This document shows, piece by piece, positions 17,915-26,858 of a DNA stretch of 64,000 nt. Position 1 is the first letter of the stretch. Each line of letters opens with the position of its first letter. Origin of the DNA: Saccharopolyspora phatthalungensis. Lineage in GTDB: Bacteria > Actinomycetota > Actinomycetes > Mycobacteriales > Pseudonocardiaceae. The translations under genes and the position numbers were made by a program. The notes beneath the pieces are model-generated. The model did not search any database. It saw only the letters and a program-made list of their open reading frames with translations, and was not told the DNA's origin. Location: contig NZ_JACHIW010000001.1 of NCBI RefSeq assembly GCF_014203395.1, positions 1,612,001-1,676,000 of the forward strand, given 5' to 3'.

Positions 17915-17947
17915 ACGGGCCGTCCGCACGCGCGGGCGGCCCGTCTT
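17915..17947 (+). terminator. Intrinsic terminator after lpqE
   Basis: A 13-bp stem with one G-T pair (17915-17927 with 17932-17944) and a 4-base loop lies 17 bases after the stop codon; only a short pyrimidine tail (CTTC) follows. Confidence 0.75.
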
Positions 17948-18057
17948 CGCATCTGATCCACTCGATGGTGGCGAATGCACGAACGTTTCCCCGGCAACGC
18001 GCTCACCTCGCGACGCCGGTGATCGGGACTGTCGCCGCGGACGGATAGCCTCGCGGC

Positions 18058-19437
18058 GTGCCCCCGAAGAACGCCCGCACCGCCCGCACCGGATACCGCT
18101 GCGCCGACTGCGGTCACGAGGTCGCCAAGTGGGTCGGCCGGTGCCCGAGCTGCCAGGCGTGGGGCACCATCGACGAGACGGCCGCGGTCCGCCCGGCGCT
18201 GGCGAAGGTTACGGCGGGTGCCCCGGCGACCCCGGCCCGCCCCATCGCCGAGGTCGACCTGGACTCGGCCCGCGCCGTGTCCACCGGCATCGCGGAACTG
18301 GACCGCGTGCTGGGCGGCGGCATCGTGCCGGGCGCGGTCGTGCTGCTGGCCGGCGAGCCCGGCGTGGGCAAGTCCACCCTGCTGCTGGAGGTCGCGCACC
18401 GCTGGGCCGCAGGCGCCTCACCGGGCCCCTCGCTGTACGTCACCGGCGAGGAATCCGCAGGTCAGGTCCGTCTTCGGGCGGAGCGCACCGACTCCGTGCA
18501 CCCGGAGCTCTTCCTCGGCGCCGAGAGCAACCTTTCCGCCGTGCTCGGGCACGTCGACGCGGTGAAACCTGGCCTGCTGATCGTCGACTCGGTGCAGACC
18601 GTGCAGTCGCTCGAAGCCGACGGCAGCCCCGGCGGCGTCACCCAGGTCCGCGCGGTGACCACGGCACTGGTGGCGCTGGCCAAGGAACGTGGCCTGCCGG
18701 TGGTGCTGGTCGGGCACGTCACCAAGGACGGGGCGGTGGCCGGCCCGCGCGTGCTCGAACACCTGGTTGACGTGGTGCTGCACTTCGAAGGCGACCGGCA
18801 CTCGGCGCTGCGCATGCTGCGCGGCGTCAAGAACCGGTTCGGCCCCGCCGACGAGGTCGGCTGCTTCGAGCAGCGCGACGACGGCATCGCCGAGGTCCCG
18901 GACCCGTCCGGGCTGTTCATCAACCGCCAGGAAACCCAGGTCGACGGCACGGCGGTCACCGTGATGGTGGAGGGCAAGCGCCCGCTGCTGGTGGAGGTCC
19001 AGTCACTGGTGATGAAGACCCAGATGGCCATGCCGCGGCGCTCGGTCAGCGGGCTGGACTCCGCACGGGTGTCGATGATGCTCGCCGTGCTGAGCAAGCA
19101 CGGCGGGGTCCACACCGGCGATCACGACGTGTTCGCCGCGACGGTCGGCGGCACGAAGGTGCAAGAACCCGCCGCGGACCTGGCGATCGCGCTGGCTATA
19201 GCCTCGTCGAGGCGGAGCAGGCCGCTGCCATCGAACCTGATCGTGGTCGGCGAGGTCGGGCTCGCCGGGGAGATCCGGCGGGTCAGCGGCGTCGGGCGGC
19301 GGCTGGCCGAAGCGGCCAGGCTCGGCTTCGACCGGGCGCTGGTCCCGCCGGATGCGGGGCCGCTGCCGAAGGGCGTGCGCGCCACGGTGGTGTCGAACGT
19401 CAGCGAAGCGCTCGAGATCGTGGAGAAGGGCAAATGA
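18058..19437 (+). CDS. radA: DNA repair protein RadA
   Basis: This RecA-related ATPase promotes branch migration during recombinational repair. The N-terminal zinc finger uses C15, C18, C29 and C32. Walker A is GEPGVGKS at 99-106, the RadA-specific KNRFG motif is present, and the C-terminus is a Lon-protease-like domain without catalytic activity. It has 459 residues and starts with GTG at 18058. Its TGA overlaps the disA start (ATGA), so RadA and DisA are co-translated; RadA is known to restrain DisA activity in several bacteria. Confidence 0.96.
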   Translation: MPPKNARTARTGYRCADCGHEVAKWVGRCPSCQAWGTIDETAAVRPALAKVTAGAPATPARPIAEVDLDSARAVSTGIAELDRVLGGGIVPGAVVLLAGEPGVGKSTLLLEVAHRWAAGASPGPSLYVTGEESAGQVRLRAERTDSVHPELFLGAESNLSAVLGHVDAVKPGLLIVDSVQTVQSLEADGSPGGVTQVRAVTTALVALAKERGLPVVLVGHVTKDGAVAGPRVLEHLVDVVLHFEGDRHSALRMLRGVKNRFGPADEVGCFEQRDDGIAEVPDPSGLFINRQETQVDGTAVTVMVEGKRPLLVEVQSLVMKTQMAMPRRSVSGLDSARVSMMLAVLSKHGGVHTGDHDVFAATVGGTKVQEPAADLAIALAIASSRRSRPLPSNLIVVGEVGLAGEIRRVSGVGRRLAEAARLGFDRALVPPDAGPLPKGVRATVVSNVSEALEIVEKGK

Positions 19438-20543
19438 GGCACGAGCAGCTGCGCAGCACGCTCGCCCGGCTGGCTCCCGGAACCGCGCTACGGGACGGGT
19501 TGGAGCGCATCGTGCGCGGGCGCACCGGCGGCCTGATCGTGCTCGGTTACGACCCGGCGGTCGAGGCCCTCTGCGATGGCGGGTTCCACCTCGGCATCGA
19601 GTTCAGCGCCACCAGGCTGCGCGAATTGTCCAAGATGGACGGTGCAGTGGTGCTGTCCACGGACGCCGCGCGGATCATGCGGGCGAACGTGCACCTGGTG
19701 CCGGACGCCAGCACCCCTACCGAGGAGTCCGGCACCCGGCACCGGACGGCGGAGCGCACCGCGATCCAGACCGGCTATCCGGTGGTGTCGGTCAGCCAGT
19801 CGATGAGCATCATCAGCATCTACACGCACGGCTACCGGCACGTGCTGATCGGCTCGCCGGAGATCCTGTCCCGCGCCAATCAGGCATTGGCCACCTTGGA
19901 GCGCTACACGGCCCGGCTGGCCGAGGTCGCTCAGGCGCTGTCGGCCCTGGAGATCGAGGATTACGTGACATTGCGCGACGCGATGACCGTCGTGCAGCGG
20001 ATGGAGATGGTGCGGCGGATCGCCGACGAGATCGAGGGCGACGTCGTCGAGCTCGGCAAGGACGGCCGGCTGATCGAACTGCAGTTGGACGAGCTGGTCG
20101 GGGCGTCGCGGGAGGCACGGAACAGCCGGGGCCACGCCCGCGACGGCATCGACCTCGACCGCGAGCTGATCGTGCAGGAGTACCTGCCGACCAGCGGCGC
20201 GATGCCGACTTCGGAACAGGTGGAGACGGCGCTGCGCAAGCTCGACGGAACCGAGCTGCTGGACCTGACCGCGATCGCCGGGGCCTTCGGCTACCCGGAC
20301 GCGCCGGAGGCGCTCGACGAGCACCTGAGCCCGCGCGGTTACCGGCTGCTCGCCAGGGTGCCGCGGCTGCCCGCGACCGTCCGGCGGGACCTGGTAGAGC
20401 ACTTCGGTTCGCTGCAGCGGTTGCTCGCGGCGACGGTGGACGAGCTGCGCGCGGTGGAGTCGATCGGCGACGCGCGGGCGAGCCTGGTCCGGGAGGGCCT
20501 CTCACGGATCGCGGAAACGTCTATTGTGGAGCGGTTTTCCTGA
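19434..20543 (+). CDS. disA: DisA diadenylate cyclase
   Basis: DisA makes c-di-AMP from two ATP and scans DNA for branched structures. The N-terminal DAC domain carries the DGA motif (69-71) and RHR (102-104, followed by TAERTA). A helical linker and a C-terminal HhH DNA-binding domain follow ([21 protein letters not shown]). It has 369 residues, as expected. It overlaps radA by 4 bases. The gene beyond is convergent. Confidence 0.97.
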   Translation: MRHEQLRSTLARLAPGTALRDGLERIVRGRTGGLIVLGYDPAVEALCDGGFHLGIEFSATRLRELSKMDGAVVLSTDAARIMRANVHLVPDASTPTEESGTRHRTAERTAIQTGYPVVSVSQSMSIISIYTHGYRHVLIGSPEILSRANQALATLERYTARLAEVAQALSALEIEDYVTLRDAMTVVQRMEMVRRIADEIEGDVVELGKDGRLIELQLDELVGASREARNSRGHARDGIDLDRELIVQEYLPTSGAMPTSEQVETALRKLDGTELLDLTAIAGAFGYPDAPEALDEHLSPRGYRLLARVPRLPATVRRDLVEHFGSLQRLLAATVDELRAVESIGDARASLVREGLSRIAETSIVERFS

Positions 20544-20668
20544 GTCGGGTGAACTGCCGCCGAGAGCATCAGATCGGCTGAATCAGCGGCCCGCGTATTG
20601 ACCGGCGGGGTCGCCCTACCGCGCCGTCCACGCGGGGTCCTTTGTGGTCACCGAGCGGAATCCGGTGG

Positions 20669-21265
20669 TCAGGATCCGGCGACCAAGCGGAACGACGTGG
20701 GCGAGCTCTTCAGCGCGGCGACCCTGGCCACCACCTGATATTCCCCGGCCGGGACGCGGCCCTGGTCGGCGCCGCAGTCCGGTGTGGACGTTTGGCCGGA
20801 CCACTGGACGTCGTTGCGCACCGACTGGCCCGGCTGCAGCAGCGGCTGCTCGTTGGTCGACTCCGAGTAGCAATCGTTGCTGGACCACACGTGCTTGCCG
20901 GCCGGGGTCGACACGGTCAGCTCGCGCAGCATGCGGTTCGTGTCGCGCACGCACGCCCGGTCGCCGGCGTTGGTCACCACGATGCTCAGGTCGATCCGCT
21001 CGCCGACGCGGAACTCCGGGCGGGCCACCTCGGCGACAACGCGCATCGCCGGGTCTGCGCATTGCGGCGGCGGGGCGTCGGCCGCCACCGCGACCGGCGG
21101 CCCCGGCGGTCGGGGCGGCGGAGCCCCGCGGGGTTGCGCGGCGCCGCCAACCATGGCGACCGCGCCCCAGCCGAGCAGGACCGCGGCGAGTACGACCGCA
21201 CCAATCGCCAGCACGCGGCGACGCCAGTACACCGCGGGCGGCAGCGGCCCATTCGGATCAAACAC
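20669..21265 (-). CDS. Membrane-anchored extracellular protein, Rv3587c-like
   Basis: The product has a short cytoplasmic N-terminus, one TM helix (about residues 17-38), a Pro-rich linker and an extracellular beta-domain of about 130 residues with four cysteines (CADPAM, RACVRD, NDCYSE, PDCGAD) that could form two disulfides. M. tuberculosis Rv3587c holds the same place beside disA; its function is not established. I favour the GTG at 21265 (198 residues); the frame is open to 21316. No ribosome site is seen, so a leaderless mRNA is possible. Confidence 0.75.
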   Translation of the reverse strand: MFDPNGPLPPAVYWRRRVLAIGAVVLAAVLLGWGAVAMVGGAAQPRGAPPPRPPGPPVAVAADAPPPQCADPAMRVVAEVARPEFRVGERIDLSIVVTNAGDRACVRDTNRMLRELTVSTPAGKHVWSSNDCYSESTNEQPLLQPGQSVRNDVQWSGQTSTPDCGADQGRVPAGEYQVVARVAALKSSPTSFRLVAGS

Positions 21266-21616
21266 GGAAACGACAGTAACTCGATGACTACTCCGAACAG
21301 CGTTATCGACGATCACCCAATTGGGCGTATCACAGCGGATTCCGCCCCAGGGCCGGGAAGACCACTACGCACCGGAGCACCTAGCCCGGCCGCGAACCGA
21401 GGCCTCAAGTTTGCCGGTGGATCGACGTTCGCCCGGTCGCCGGTCGTTTCCCGCGAAATGGCACCGCATACGCCGAGACTGTCTATTTCCGCAGCTGGCA
21501 AAGGCTGTCTTGGCTCCACTTAGATGGAGTTCCGCGCGACGGGAGGGGCGCCTTCGGGGATTTGTCGCGGACGTGGTTCCCCACGGGATCGGGCACCTGG
21601 CAGGATCGGTAGCGCC
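21266..21616. other. Intergenic region upstream of mutY, no gene seen
   Basis: The 351 bases hold no convincing gene. In M. tuberculosis a carbonic anhydrase gene (canB, Rv3588c) lies at this position; none is present here. A TTTCCCGCGAAA inverted motif occurs near 21448-21459. Confidence 0.5.
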
Positions 21617-22522
21617 ATGAAGCCAACCGCCGCACATCCCGCAGCCCCATCCCTGGATCCGGTCGAGTTGATCGACTGGTTCGCCGCCACGGCCCGGCCG
21701 CTGCCGTGGCGCGCCCCCGGCACGACAGGGTGGGGCGTGCTGGTCAGCGAGACGATGCTGCAGCAGACCCCGGTCAACCGGGTCCAGCCGATCTGGGAGG
21801 AGTGGATGCGCCGCTGGCCGCGCCCCTCCGACCTGGCCGCCGAGCCGCAGAACGAGGTGCTGCGCGCCTGGGGGAAGCTCGGCTATCCGCGCCGAGCCCT
21901 GCGCCTGCACGAGGCGGCCGCCGCCATCGCCGCCGACCATGACGATGTGGTCCCGTCGGACGTCGACACGCTGCTGGCCCTGCCCGGCATCGGCGCCTAC
22001 ACCGCCCGAGCCGTGGCGGCCTTCGCCTACGGCAGGCGCGCACCGGTGGTCGATACAAACGTCCGCCGGGTGGTGGCAAGGGCCGTGCACGGCGCCGGTG
22101 ATGCCGGTCCGCCGTCGACCAAACGCGATCTCGCCGACGTCGACGCCCTGCTCCCCGCCGACCACGCGAGCGCCGCCAAGCTGTCCGCTGCGTTGATGGA
22201 GCTCGGTCAGGTGGTGTGCACCGTGCGTTCACCGCTGTGCGAGGCCTGTCCGATCGCGCACGACTGCGCGTGGCAGCACGCGGGCCGTCCCGCCTACGCC
22301 GGGCCGCCGAAGAAGGTGCAGAAGTTCGCCGGCACCGATCGCCAGGTGCGCGGCAAGCTGCTGGACGTGCTGCGCGGCTCGACCGGTCCGGTGCCGCGCG
22401 AGCAGCTGGACGCGGTGTGGGCGGATGCTGGCCAGCGGGACCGGTGCCTGGACTCCCTGCTGGTGGACGGGCTCGTCGAGCAGACCGACGACGGCCGTTT
22501 CGCGCTCCCCGGCGAGCACTGA
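21617..22522 (+). CDS. mutY: A/G-specific adenine glycosylase MutY
   Basis: MutY removes adenine mispaired with 8-oxoguanine. The HhH-GPD fold is clear: VSETMLQQTPV (catalytic Glu), LPGIGAYTARAVAAFAYG (hairpin) and VDTNVRRV (catalytic Asp). The iron-sulfur cluster loop has the spacing C-x6-C-x2-C-x5-C (CTVRSPLCEACPIAHDC). ATG at 21617 gives 301 residues. The C-terminal 8-oxoG-recognition NUDIX-like domain of longer MutY proteins is absent, as is usual in actinobacteria. The TGA overlaps the next ATG. Confidence 0.94.
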   Translation: MKPTAAHPAAPSLDPVELIDWFAATARPLPWRAPGTTGWGVLVSETMLQQTPVNRVQPIWEEWMRRWPRPSDLAAEPQNEVLRAWGKLGYPRRALRLHEAAAAIAADHDDVVPSDVDTLLALPGIGAYTARAVAAFAYGRRAPVVDTNVRRVVARAVHGAGDAGPPSTKRDLADVDALLPADHASAAKLSAALMELGQVVCTVRSPLCEACPIAHDCAWQHAGRPAYAGPPKKVQKFAGTDRQVRGKLLDVLRGSTGPVPREQLDAVWADAGQRDRCLDSLLVDGLVEQTDDGRFALPGEH

Positions 22523-23058
22523 TGGCGCACGCCTTGGTGTCGTACTTCGACGACACCACGGAGTCCGAGATCCGGGCGCTGTGGCGGCGGTTGGACGACG
22601 CAGGGGTGCCCAGCATCGACACCCGGACGAACGGCAAGCATCGTCCACACGTGACGCTGGCGGCGGCCGGCAGCATTCCGGCCGCTGCGCGCAAGGCGTT
22701 GCGCGCAGAGCTGGACCTGCTGTCCATTCCGGACCTCTGGCTGTACACCCTGGGGACGTTCCCCGGCGACGATCGGGTGCTATTGCTTAGCGCGATCGTG
22801 GACACCGAACTACTGGCGGTGCACAGTGCGGTGCACGATGCGCTGGCCGGCCGGGTGCAACACCCATCCGCTTACTACTTCCCCGGCGCGTGGATCCCGC
22901 ACTGCACGCTCGCCCAGGGCGTCACCGATGAGCAGTTGACGGCGGGCTTTCGAGCTCTGCAACCGCCCGAGCCGGTGCGCGCGAAGATCACCGAGATCGC
23001 CATCGTCGACACCCGCACCGGTGACGCCGAGACGATCACACCCGCCGTTTTCCATTGA
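22522..23058 (+). CDS. 2'-5' RNA ligase-like 2H phosphodiesterase
   Basis: This 178-residue member of the 2H phosphoesterase superfamily carries the two defining motifs HVTL (in RPHVTLAAAG) and HCTL (in WIPHCTLAQG). Such proteins act on cyclic phosphodiesters or 2'-5' linkages in RNA or nucleotides; the substrate here is unknown. The ATG at 22522 overlaps the mutY stop (TGATG), so it is translated with mutY. The last codons run into an interspersed palindrome shared with other intergenic sites of this window. Confidence 0.85.
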   Translation: MAHALVSYFDDTTESEIRALWRRLDDAGVPSIDTRTNGKHRPHVTLAAAGSIPAAARKALRAELDLLSIPDLWLYTLGTFPGDDRVLLLSAIVDTELLAVHSAVHDALAGRVQHPSAYYFPGAWIPHCTLAQGVTDEQLTAGFRALQPPEPVRAKITEIAIVDTRTGDAETITPAVFH

Positions 23059-23106
23059 AATCGACACCACCCGGGCGCCCGGTGCCCGGCGATTTCCGTT
23101 GAAACC
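23047..23106. repeat. Two copies of an interspersed palindrome
   Basis: GTTTTCCATTGAAATC (23047-23062) overlaps the stop codon of the upstream gene, and GATTTCCGTTGAAACC (23091-23106) follows 28 bases later. Both are variants of the consensus GATTTCCATBGAAATC also found near 26830, 40858 and 40882. Confidence 0.55.
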
Positions 23107-23220
23107 GCGAGCACTATCGCCCCTCCGTGCGTATCCACAGTGGACTCACTCGGTTTACGAGTTGCCGACCTCCGCACGAGCGGCCACTTTGGATCAGCAG
23201 CCTTGCACGGAGGAGGCGGA

Positions 23221-23904
23221 ATGGACGTCGAAGGCGTGGCCATCCTCGCCCGCGGAATCGCCGCCAAGGGCCCCGAAGGCGTCGTGTTCGCCAACCTCGA
23301 CCTGCGCGTCGACCCCGGGGCGCTCGTCGTAGTGGCCGGCGCTTCCGGGACGGGCCGAACCTCGCTACTGCTCGCCCTGTCCGGCCGCCTCCCGCTCATC
23401 ACCGGGTACCTGGACGTCTCCGGGCACGTGCTGCCCGCGCAGGCCAAGGCCGTTCGCCAGCTGATCCGCCCGGCGCGGGTGCGGCCGGTCTGCGAACTTG
23501 AGAACCGGCACCGGGTCCGCGAGGCGATCGCAGAACGCCGCCTGATCAGCGGCGTCTATGAGGACGAAATCGAGGCCGCGCTCGCCAAGGTCCGGATCGC
23601 CCCGGATCGCACTGCGCTGATCGGCGACCTGCACCCCGCCGAACGGCTGCTGTTCGCGGTGGCGCTCACCATCGCGGCCGAACCCGCCGGGATCCTCGTC
23701 GACGACGTCGAGGCCGGCCTTTCCATGTCCGCGCGCGCACAGGTGTGGGCGGGGTTGCGCGAGGTGACCCGCACCGGGATGACGGTGCTGACCAGCGCCA
23801 CCGACCCGCCGTCCGGCGACGTCGAGGTGATCCGCCTCCCCGCCCCCGAACCGGACCACCGCCCCACGAAGGTGCTCGACCGGCAGGGAGTGGACGCCCC
23901 GTGA
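23221..23904 (+). CDS. Degenerate ABC-type ATPase partner of YhgE/Pip protein
   Basis: This 227-residue protein resembles an ABC nucleotide-binding subunit. Walker A is GASGTGRTS, with Arg in place of the normally essential Lys. Walker B reads ILVDDVEAG, with Asp in place of the catalytic Glu. The LSGGQ signature is not recognisable; the corresponding place reads LHPAERLL. ATG at 23221 follows GGAGGCGGA. The stop overlaps the GTG of the YhgE-like gene, so the two are coupled. From memory, the same Lys-to-Arg exchange occurs in ATPases beside YhgE proteins of other actinomycetes, so it may be a family trait with weak or no ATP hydrolysis. Confidence 0.75.
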   Translation: MDVEGVAILARGIAAKGPEGVVFANLDLRVDPGALVVVAGASGTGRTSLLLALSGRLPLITGYLDVSGHVLPAQAKAVRQLIRPARVRPVCELENRHRVREAIAERRLISGVYEDEIEAALAKVRIAPDRTALIGDLHPAERLLFAVALTIAAEPAGILVDDVEAGLSMSARAQVWAGLREVTRTGMTVLTSATDPPSGDVEVIRLPAPEPDHRPTKVLDRQGVDAP

Positions 23905-25841
23905 AAGCGATCAAACTGGCCTGGCTGGAGCTGCGGCGCTTTCGCGGACCGCTGCGCCGCTTCGTGCCGCTCGTGCTGATCCTCGTCCCGCTGCTGTACG
24001 GGGCGATGTACCTGTGGTCGAACTGGGATCCCTATGGCCGGCTGAACCGGGTGCCGGTCGCGGTGGTCAACTCGGACCGCCCGGTGGACAGCCGCGGCGA
24101 ACACATCAACGCCGGCGAGCAGTTCGTCCAGCAGCTCAAGGCGACCGACATGTTCGAATGGAACTTCGTGGACGCCGCCGAGGCCCGGCGCGGGCTGGTG
24201 CACGGTCGGTACTACCTCACGATCGAGGTCCCGCCGGACTTCAGCGCGAAGTTGGCGACCACGGCCGACCACAAACCCCAGCGCCCTGCGGTGCGGATCG
24301 TCAAGAACGACGCCAACGGCTTCATCGTCGGGATCATGGCCGACACGGCGCAAACCGAGCTGCAGAACCAGATCAACGCGGCTGCACACGTCACCTATGC
24401 TCGCTCGCTCTACGGCGACCTCGGCCAGGCTCGCGAGAAGCTGCGACTCTCGTCGGAGGCGACGAAGCAACTCGTCCAGGGCAGCGACTTGAGCAAGCAA
24501 GGCACCGACGCGCTCGCCAAGGGCCTCAACGGTGTCCGCGATGGAACCGGCCAGCTCTCGCGCGGCGTGCAGGACATCTCGGACGCCACGGCGCAGCTGG
24601 ACCAGCGGCTGTCCACGATCAGCAACTTCACGGCCGAACGGCTTCCTGGCGCGGTCAACGCCCTGGTCAACGCGAGCAATGTCGCGGCCAACAGCCTGAA
24701 CACGATCAAGACCACCACCGGCTTCCTCGGCCAGCGCGCCGGGGAAGGCCGGGGCGCTGTCGAGGAACTCGGCCAGAAGCATCCCGAGCTCGCTCAGGAC
24801 CCCGTCTACCAGCGCGCGCTAAACAACGCCCGCAAGCTCGCCGACGCCGCGGGCACCGCCGACAAGGATGCCCATCGGGCGTTGACCACCGCGCAAGACG
24901 CCAACAGGCAGGCACTGTCGCTGCAGGACAGCATGGGTCCGCTACAGAACCAGGTCCGCGCGATCACCGCCCCGGTCGACACGCTGCGCTCGCGCGCCGC
25001 GGAAATGTCCGGCGGCGCCAACGGCATCACCAGCGGGCTGAACACGCTCGCCGCGAGCAGCGGGGTGCTGCACACCGGGGCCGGGCAGCTCAATGACGGT
25101 GCGAAGAACCTGCAAGGGCTGGTCGACGGCACGCTGGAAAAGATCCCGCCGACGAACCCCACCGAGGTCTCGCACGCCGCCGATGTCCTCGGATCGCCGA
25201 CCGAGATCCGCACCGACAACCTCAACCCGGCCCACGTTTACGGGCGTGGCCTGGCGCCGTTCTTCTTCGCGATTGCCCTGTGGGTGTTCGGCTTGTTCGC
25301 ATATCTGCTACTCAAGCCGGTGAACCTGCGGGCGCTCGCGGATCGGGTCGGCGCGCTGACGATCGCGGTCGCCGGGTTCCTGCCCGCGGCGGTGCTGGGC
25401 GTGCTAGGCGGCCTCGCGCTGTACGCGGCGGTCGACTTCGGGCTCGGCCTCGACCCCGAGCACGTGTGGTGGACCACCGGCCTGCTCAGCCTCGCGGCGG
25501 TCGCATTCGTGGCCATCGACCACTTCCTGCGCACCGCTTTCGGCGCGATCGGCGGCCTGCTGTCGCTGGTGCTGCTGATCGTCCAGCTCACCGCGTGCGG
25601 CGGGCTGTACCCGATGGAGACCGCCCCGGTGCCGTTCCAGGCGGTGCACCCGTTCCTGCCGATGAGCTACCTGGTGGACGGGCTGCGGGTGACGATCTCC
25701 GGCGGCGTCACCGAACACCTGCTGCGCGATGTCGCCGTGCTCGCCGGGTTCGTCGTCGTCTTCCTGGCGCTGACCACGGTCGCCGTGCAGCGCCAGCGGT
25801 CCTGGACCCTCGGCCGCCTGCATCCGCAGATCGAGTTTTAG
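23901..25841 (+). CDS. YhgE/Pip-family membrane protein
   Basis: The 646-residue protein has one N-terminal TM helix (about 20-38), a large extracellular region (about 40-445) that includes heptad-like, Asn/Gln-rich segments typical of phage-infection-protein/YhgE, and a C-terminal block of about six TM helices related to ABC-2 permeases. The GTG at 23901 overlaps the ATPase stop (GTGA). With that ATPase it forms a transporter-like unit; proposed roles in the family include envelope transport, secretion support and phage receptor. The substrate is unknown. A longer frame upstream overlaps the ATPase gene and is not used. Confidence 0.85.
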   Translation: MKAIKLAWLELRRFRGPLRRFVPLVLILVPLLYGAMYLWSNWDPYGRLNRVPVAVVNSDRPVDSRGEHINAGEQFVQQLKATDMFEWNFVDAAEARRGLVHGRYYLTIEVPPDFSAKLATTADHKPQRPAVRIVKNDANGFIVGIMADTAQTELQNQINAAAHVTYARSLYGDLGQAREKLRLSSEATKQLVQGSDLSKQGTDALAKGLNGVRDGTGQLSRGVQDISDATAQLDQRLSTISNFTAERLPGAVNALVNASNVAANSLNTIKTTTGFLGQRAGEGRGAVEELGQKHPELAQDPVYQRALNNARKLADAAGTADKDAHRALTTAQDANRQALSLQDSMGPLQNQVRAITAPVDTLRSRAAEMSGGANGITSGLNTLAASSGVLHTGAGQLNDGAKNLQGLVDGTLEKIPPTNPTEVSHAADVLGSPTEIRTDNLNPAHVYGRGLAPFFFAIALWVFGLFAYLLLKPVNLRALADRVGALTIAVAGFLPAAVLGVLGGLALYAAVDFGLGLDPEHVWWTTGLLSLAAVAFVAIDHFLRTAFGAIGGLLSLVLLIVQLTACGGLYPMETAPVPFQAVHPFLPMSYLVDGLRVTISGGVTEHLLRDVAVLAGFVVVFLALTTVAVQRQRSWTLGRLHPQIEF

Positions 25842-25898
25842 CCCCGATGACGCGGTCCGTGGTCGGGCTGTCACCGGGCTCCGCTAGCGTGCGGCCAC

Positions 25899-26828
25899 AT
25901 GGTGCAAACTACTGCTGTCGAAGAAGTCCCGGCGTGGTGCGGCTTCTTCGATGTCGACCAGTTCGGGACCTTCTGCGAAGAGGTCGACGACGCATGCGGC
26001 TGCTTCGGCGCCGAGGGGCAAGACCTCGAATCGGGCTTCGTCGAGTTGGCCGCCGGTGTCTACTCCGACATCCACGAATTCTCGCTTGAACAGCTCGCCA
26101 AGCGCTGCTCGGAAGCGCCGCCGGAGGACTGGGAGAGCCTGTGCTTCGGCCAGATCGACGCGTGGAGTGCCGCGGAGGCCCAGTCCGAGTGGCTCGAACA
26201 GGCCACCCTCGACCAGGTGCGGGACCGCCTGCGGATCCACCTGTACGACGGTGGCCCGCGTTATGACGAGGCGGAGCCGGAGGATCCCGAAGAGTGGTTC
26301 CGGCTGCAGTTGGCCGACGGGCTGTGGGTCGGGCTGGTGGTCGCGGGCACGCCGTCGTCCGACGACGACTCCGAGATCGATACCCAGGTGCACAACGCCG
26401 CGGTGCAGGCCTGGGGTGTGGAGCCCGATCGGCTGGTCGAGGCGGCGCTTGCGAACCTGCGCCGGGAGCAGGACGCCCCGGCGTGGGGCGAGGTGCTGGT
26501 CCAGGTGTCCGATGAGGCCGGGGAGCCGGTCGAGACGATCACCTTGCTGATGGCGTCCGGGAGCGCGGCATGGGCGCTGCTCCTCGACGAGGTCGAGCCG
26601 GAGCTGGCGGAGAGCGGCGTGGTGCTGGCCGTTCCCTCGCAGGACACGTTGCTCGTGGCGGAAGTGCCCGAGGAGGACATGCTGGACCTGGTGGTCGAGG
26701 TGGTTGCGGAAGTGGCAGGCGACCACGTCGCCGAAACCGAGGTCGGTTACGGCATCGATGGCGGCGCGTACTGGTACCAGAACGGCTCCTTCAGCCGCTT
26801 CGAGGTGTCCGTCGCGGCCGTCGACTAG
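25899..26828 (+). CDS. Acidic protein of unknown function
   Basis: This 309-residue, strongly acidic protein (runs such as EAEPEDPEEWF and SSDDDSEIDT) has no signal peptide or TM helix. The N-terminus holds several cysteines (W-C-G-F-F, F-C-E-E, A-C-G-C-F) and aromatic residues, and the C-terminal half looks like an alpha/beta domain ending YWYQNGSFSRFEV. I recognise no family. It stands alone, 57 bases after the YhgE gene on the same strand, so co-transcription is possible. An interspersed palindrome follows the stop codon. Confidence 0.75.
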   Translation: MVQTTAVEEVPAWCGFFDVDQFGTFCEEVDDACGCFGAEGQDLESGFVELAAGVYSDIHEFSLEQLAKRCSEAPPEDWESLCFGQIDAWSAAEAQSEWLEQATLDQVRDRLRIHLYDGGPRYDEAEPEDPEEWFRLQLADGLWVGLVVAGTPSSDDDSEIDTQVHNAAVQAWGVEPDRLVEAALANLRREQDAPAWGEVLVQVSDEAGEPVETITLLMASGSAAWALLLDEVEPELAESGVVLAVPSQDTLLVAEVPEEDMLDLVVEVVAEVAGDHVAETEVGYGIDGGAYWYQNGSFSRFEVSVAAVD

Positions 26829-26829
26829 C

Positions 26830-26844
26830 GATTCCATCGAAATC
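26830..26844. repeat. Interspersed palindrome copy
   Basis: GATTCCATCGAAATC (one base shorter than consensus) begins 1 base after a stop codon and lies between two convergent genes, which would suit a bidirectional role. Confidence 0.5.
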
Positions 26845-26858
26845 GCCCCCAGGCAGGT

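Noticed and set aside
23131..23139. Single DnaA-like 9-mer GTATCCACA before the ATPase gene
   Set aside because: A lone copy with one mismatch is expected by chance, unlike the cluster at 58006-58056.
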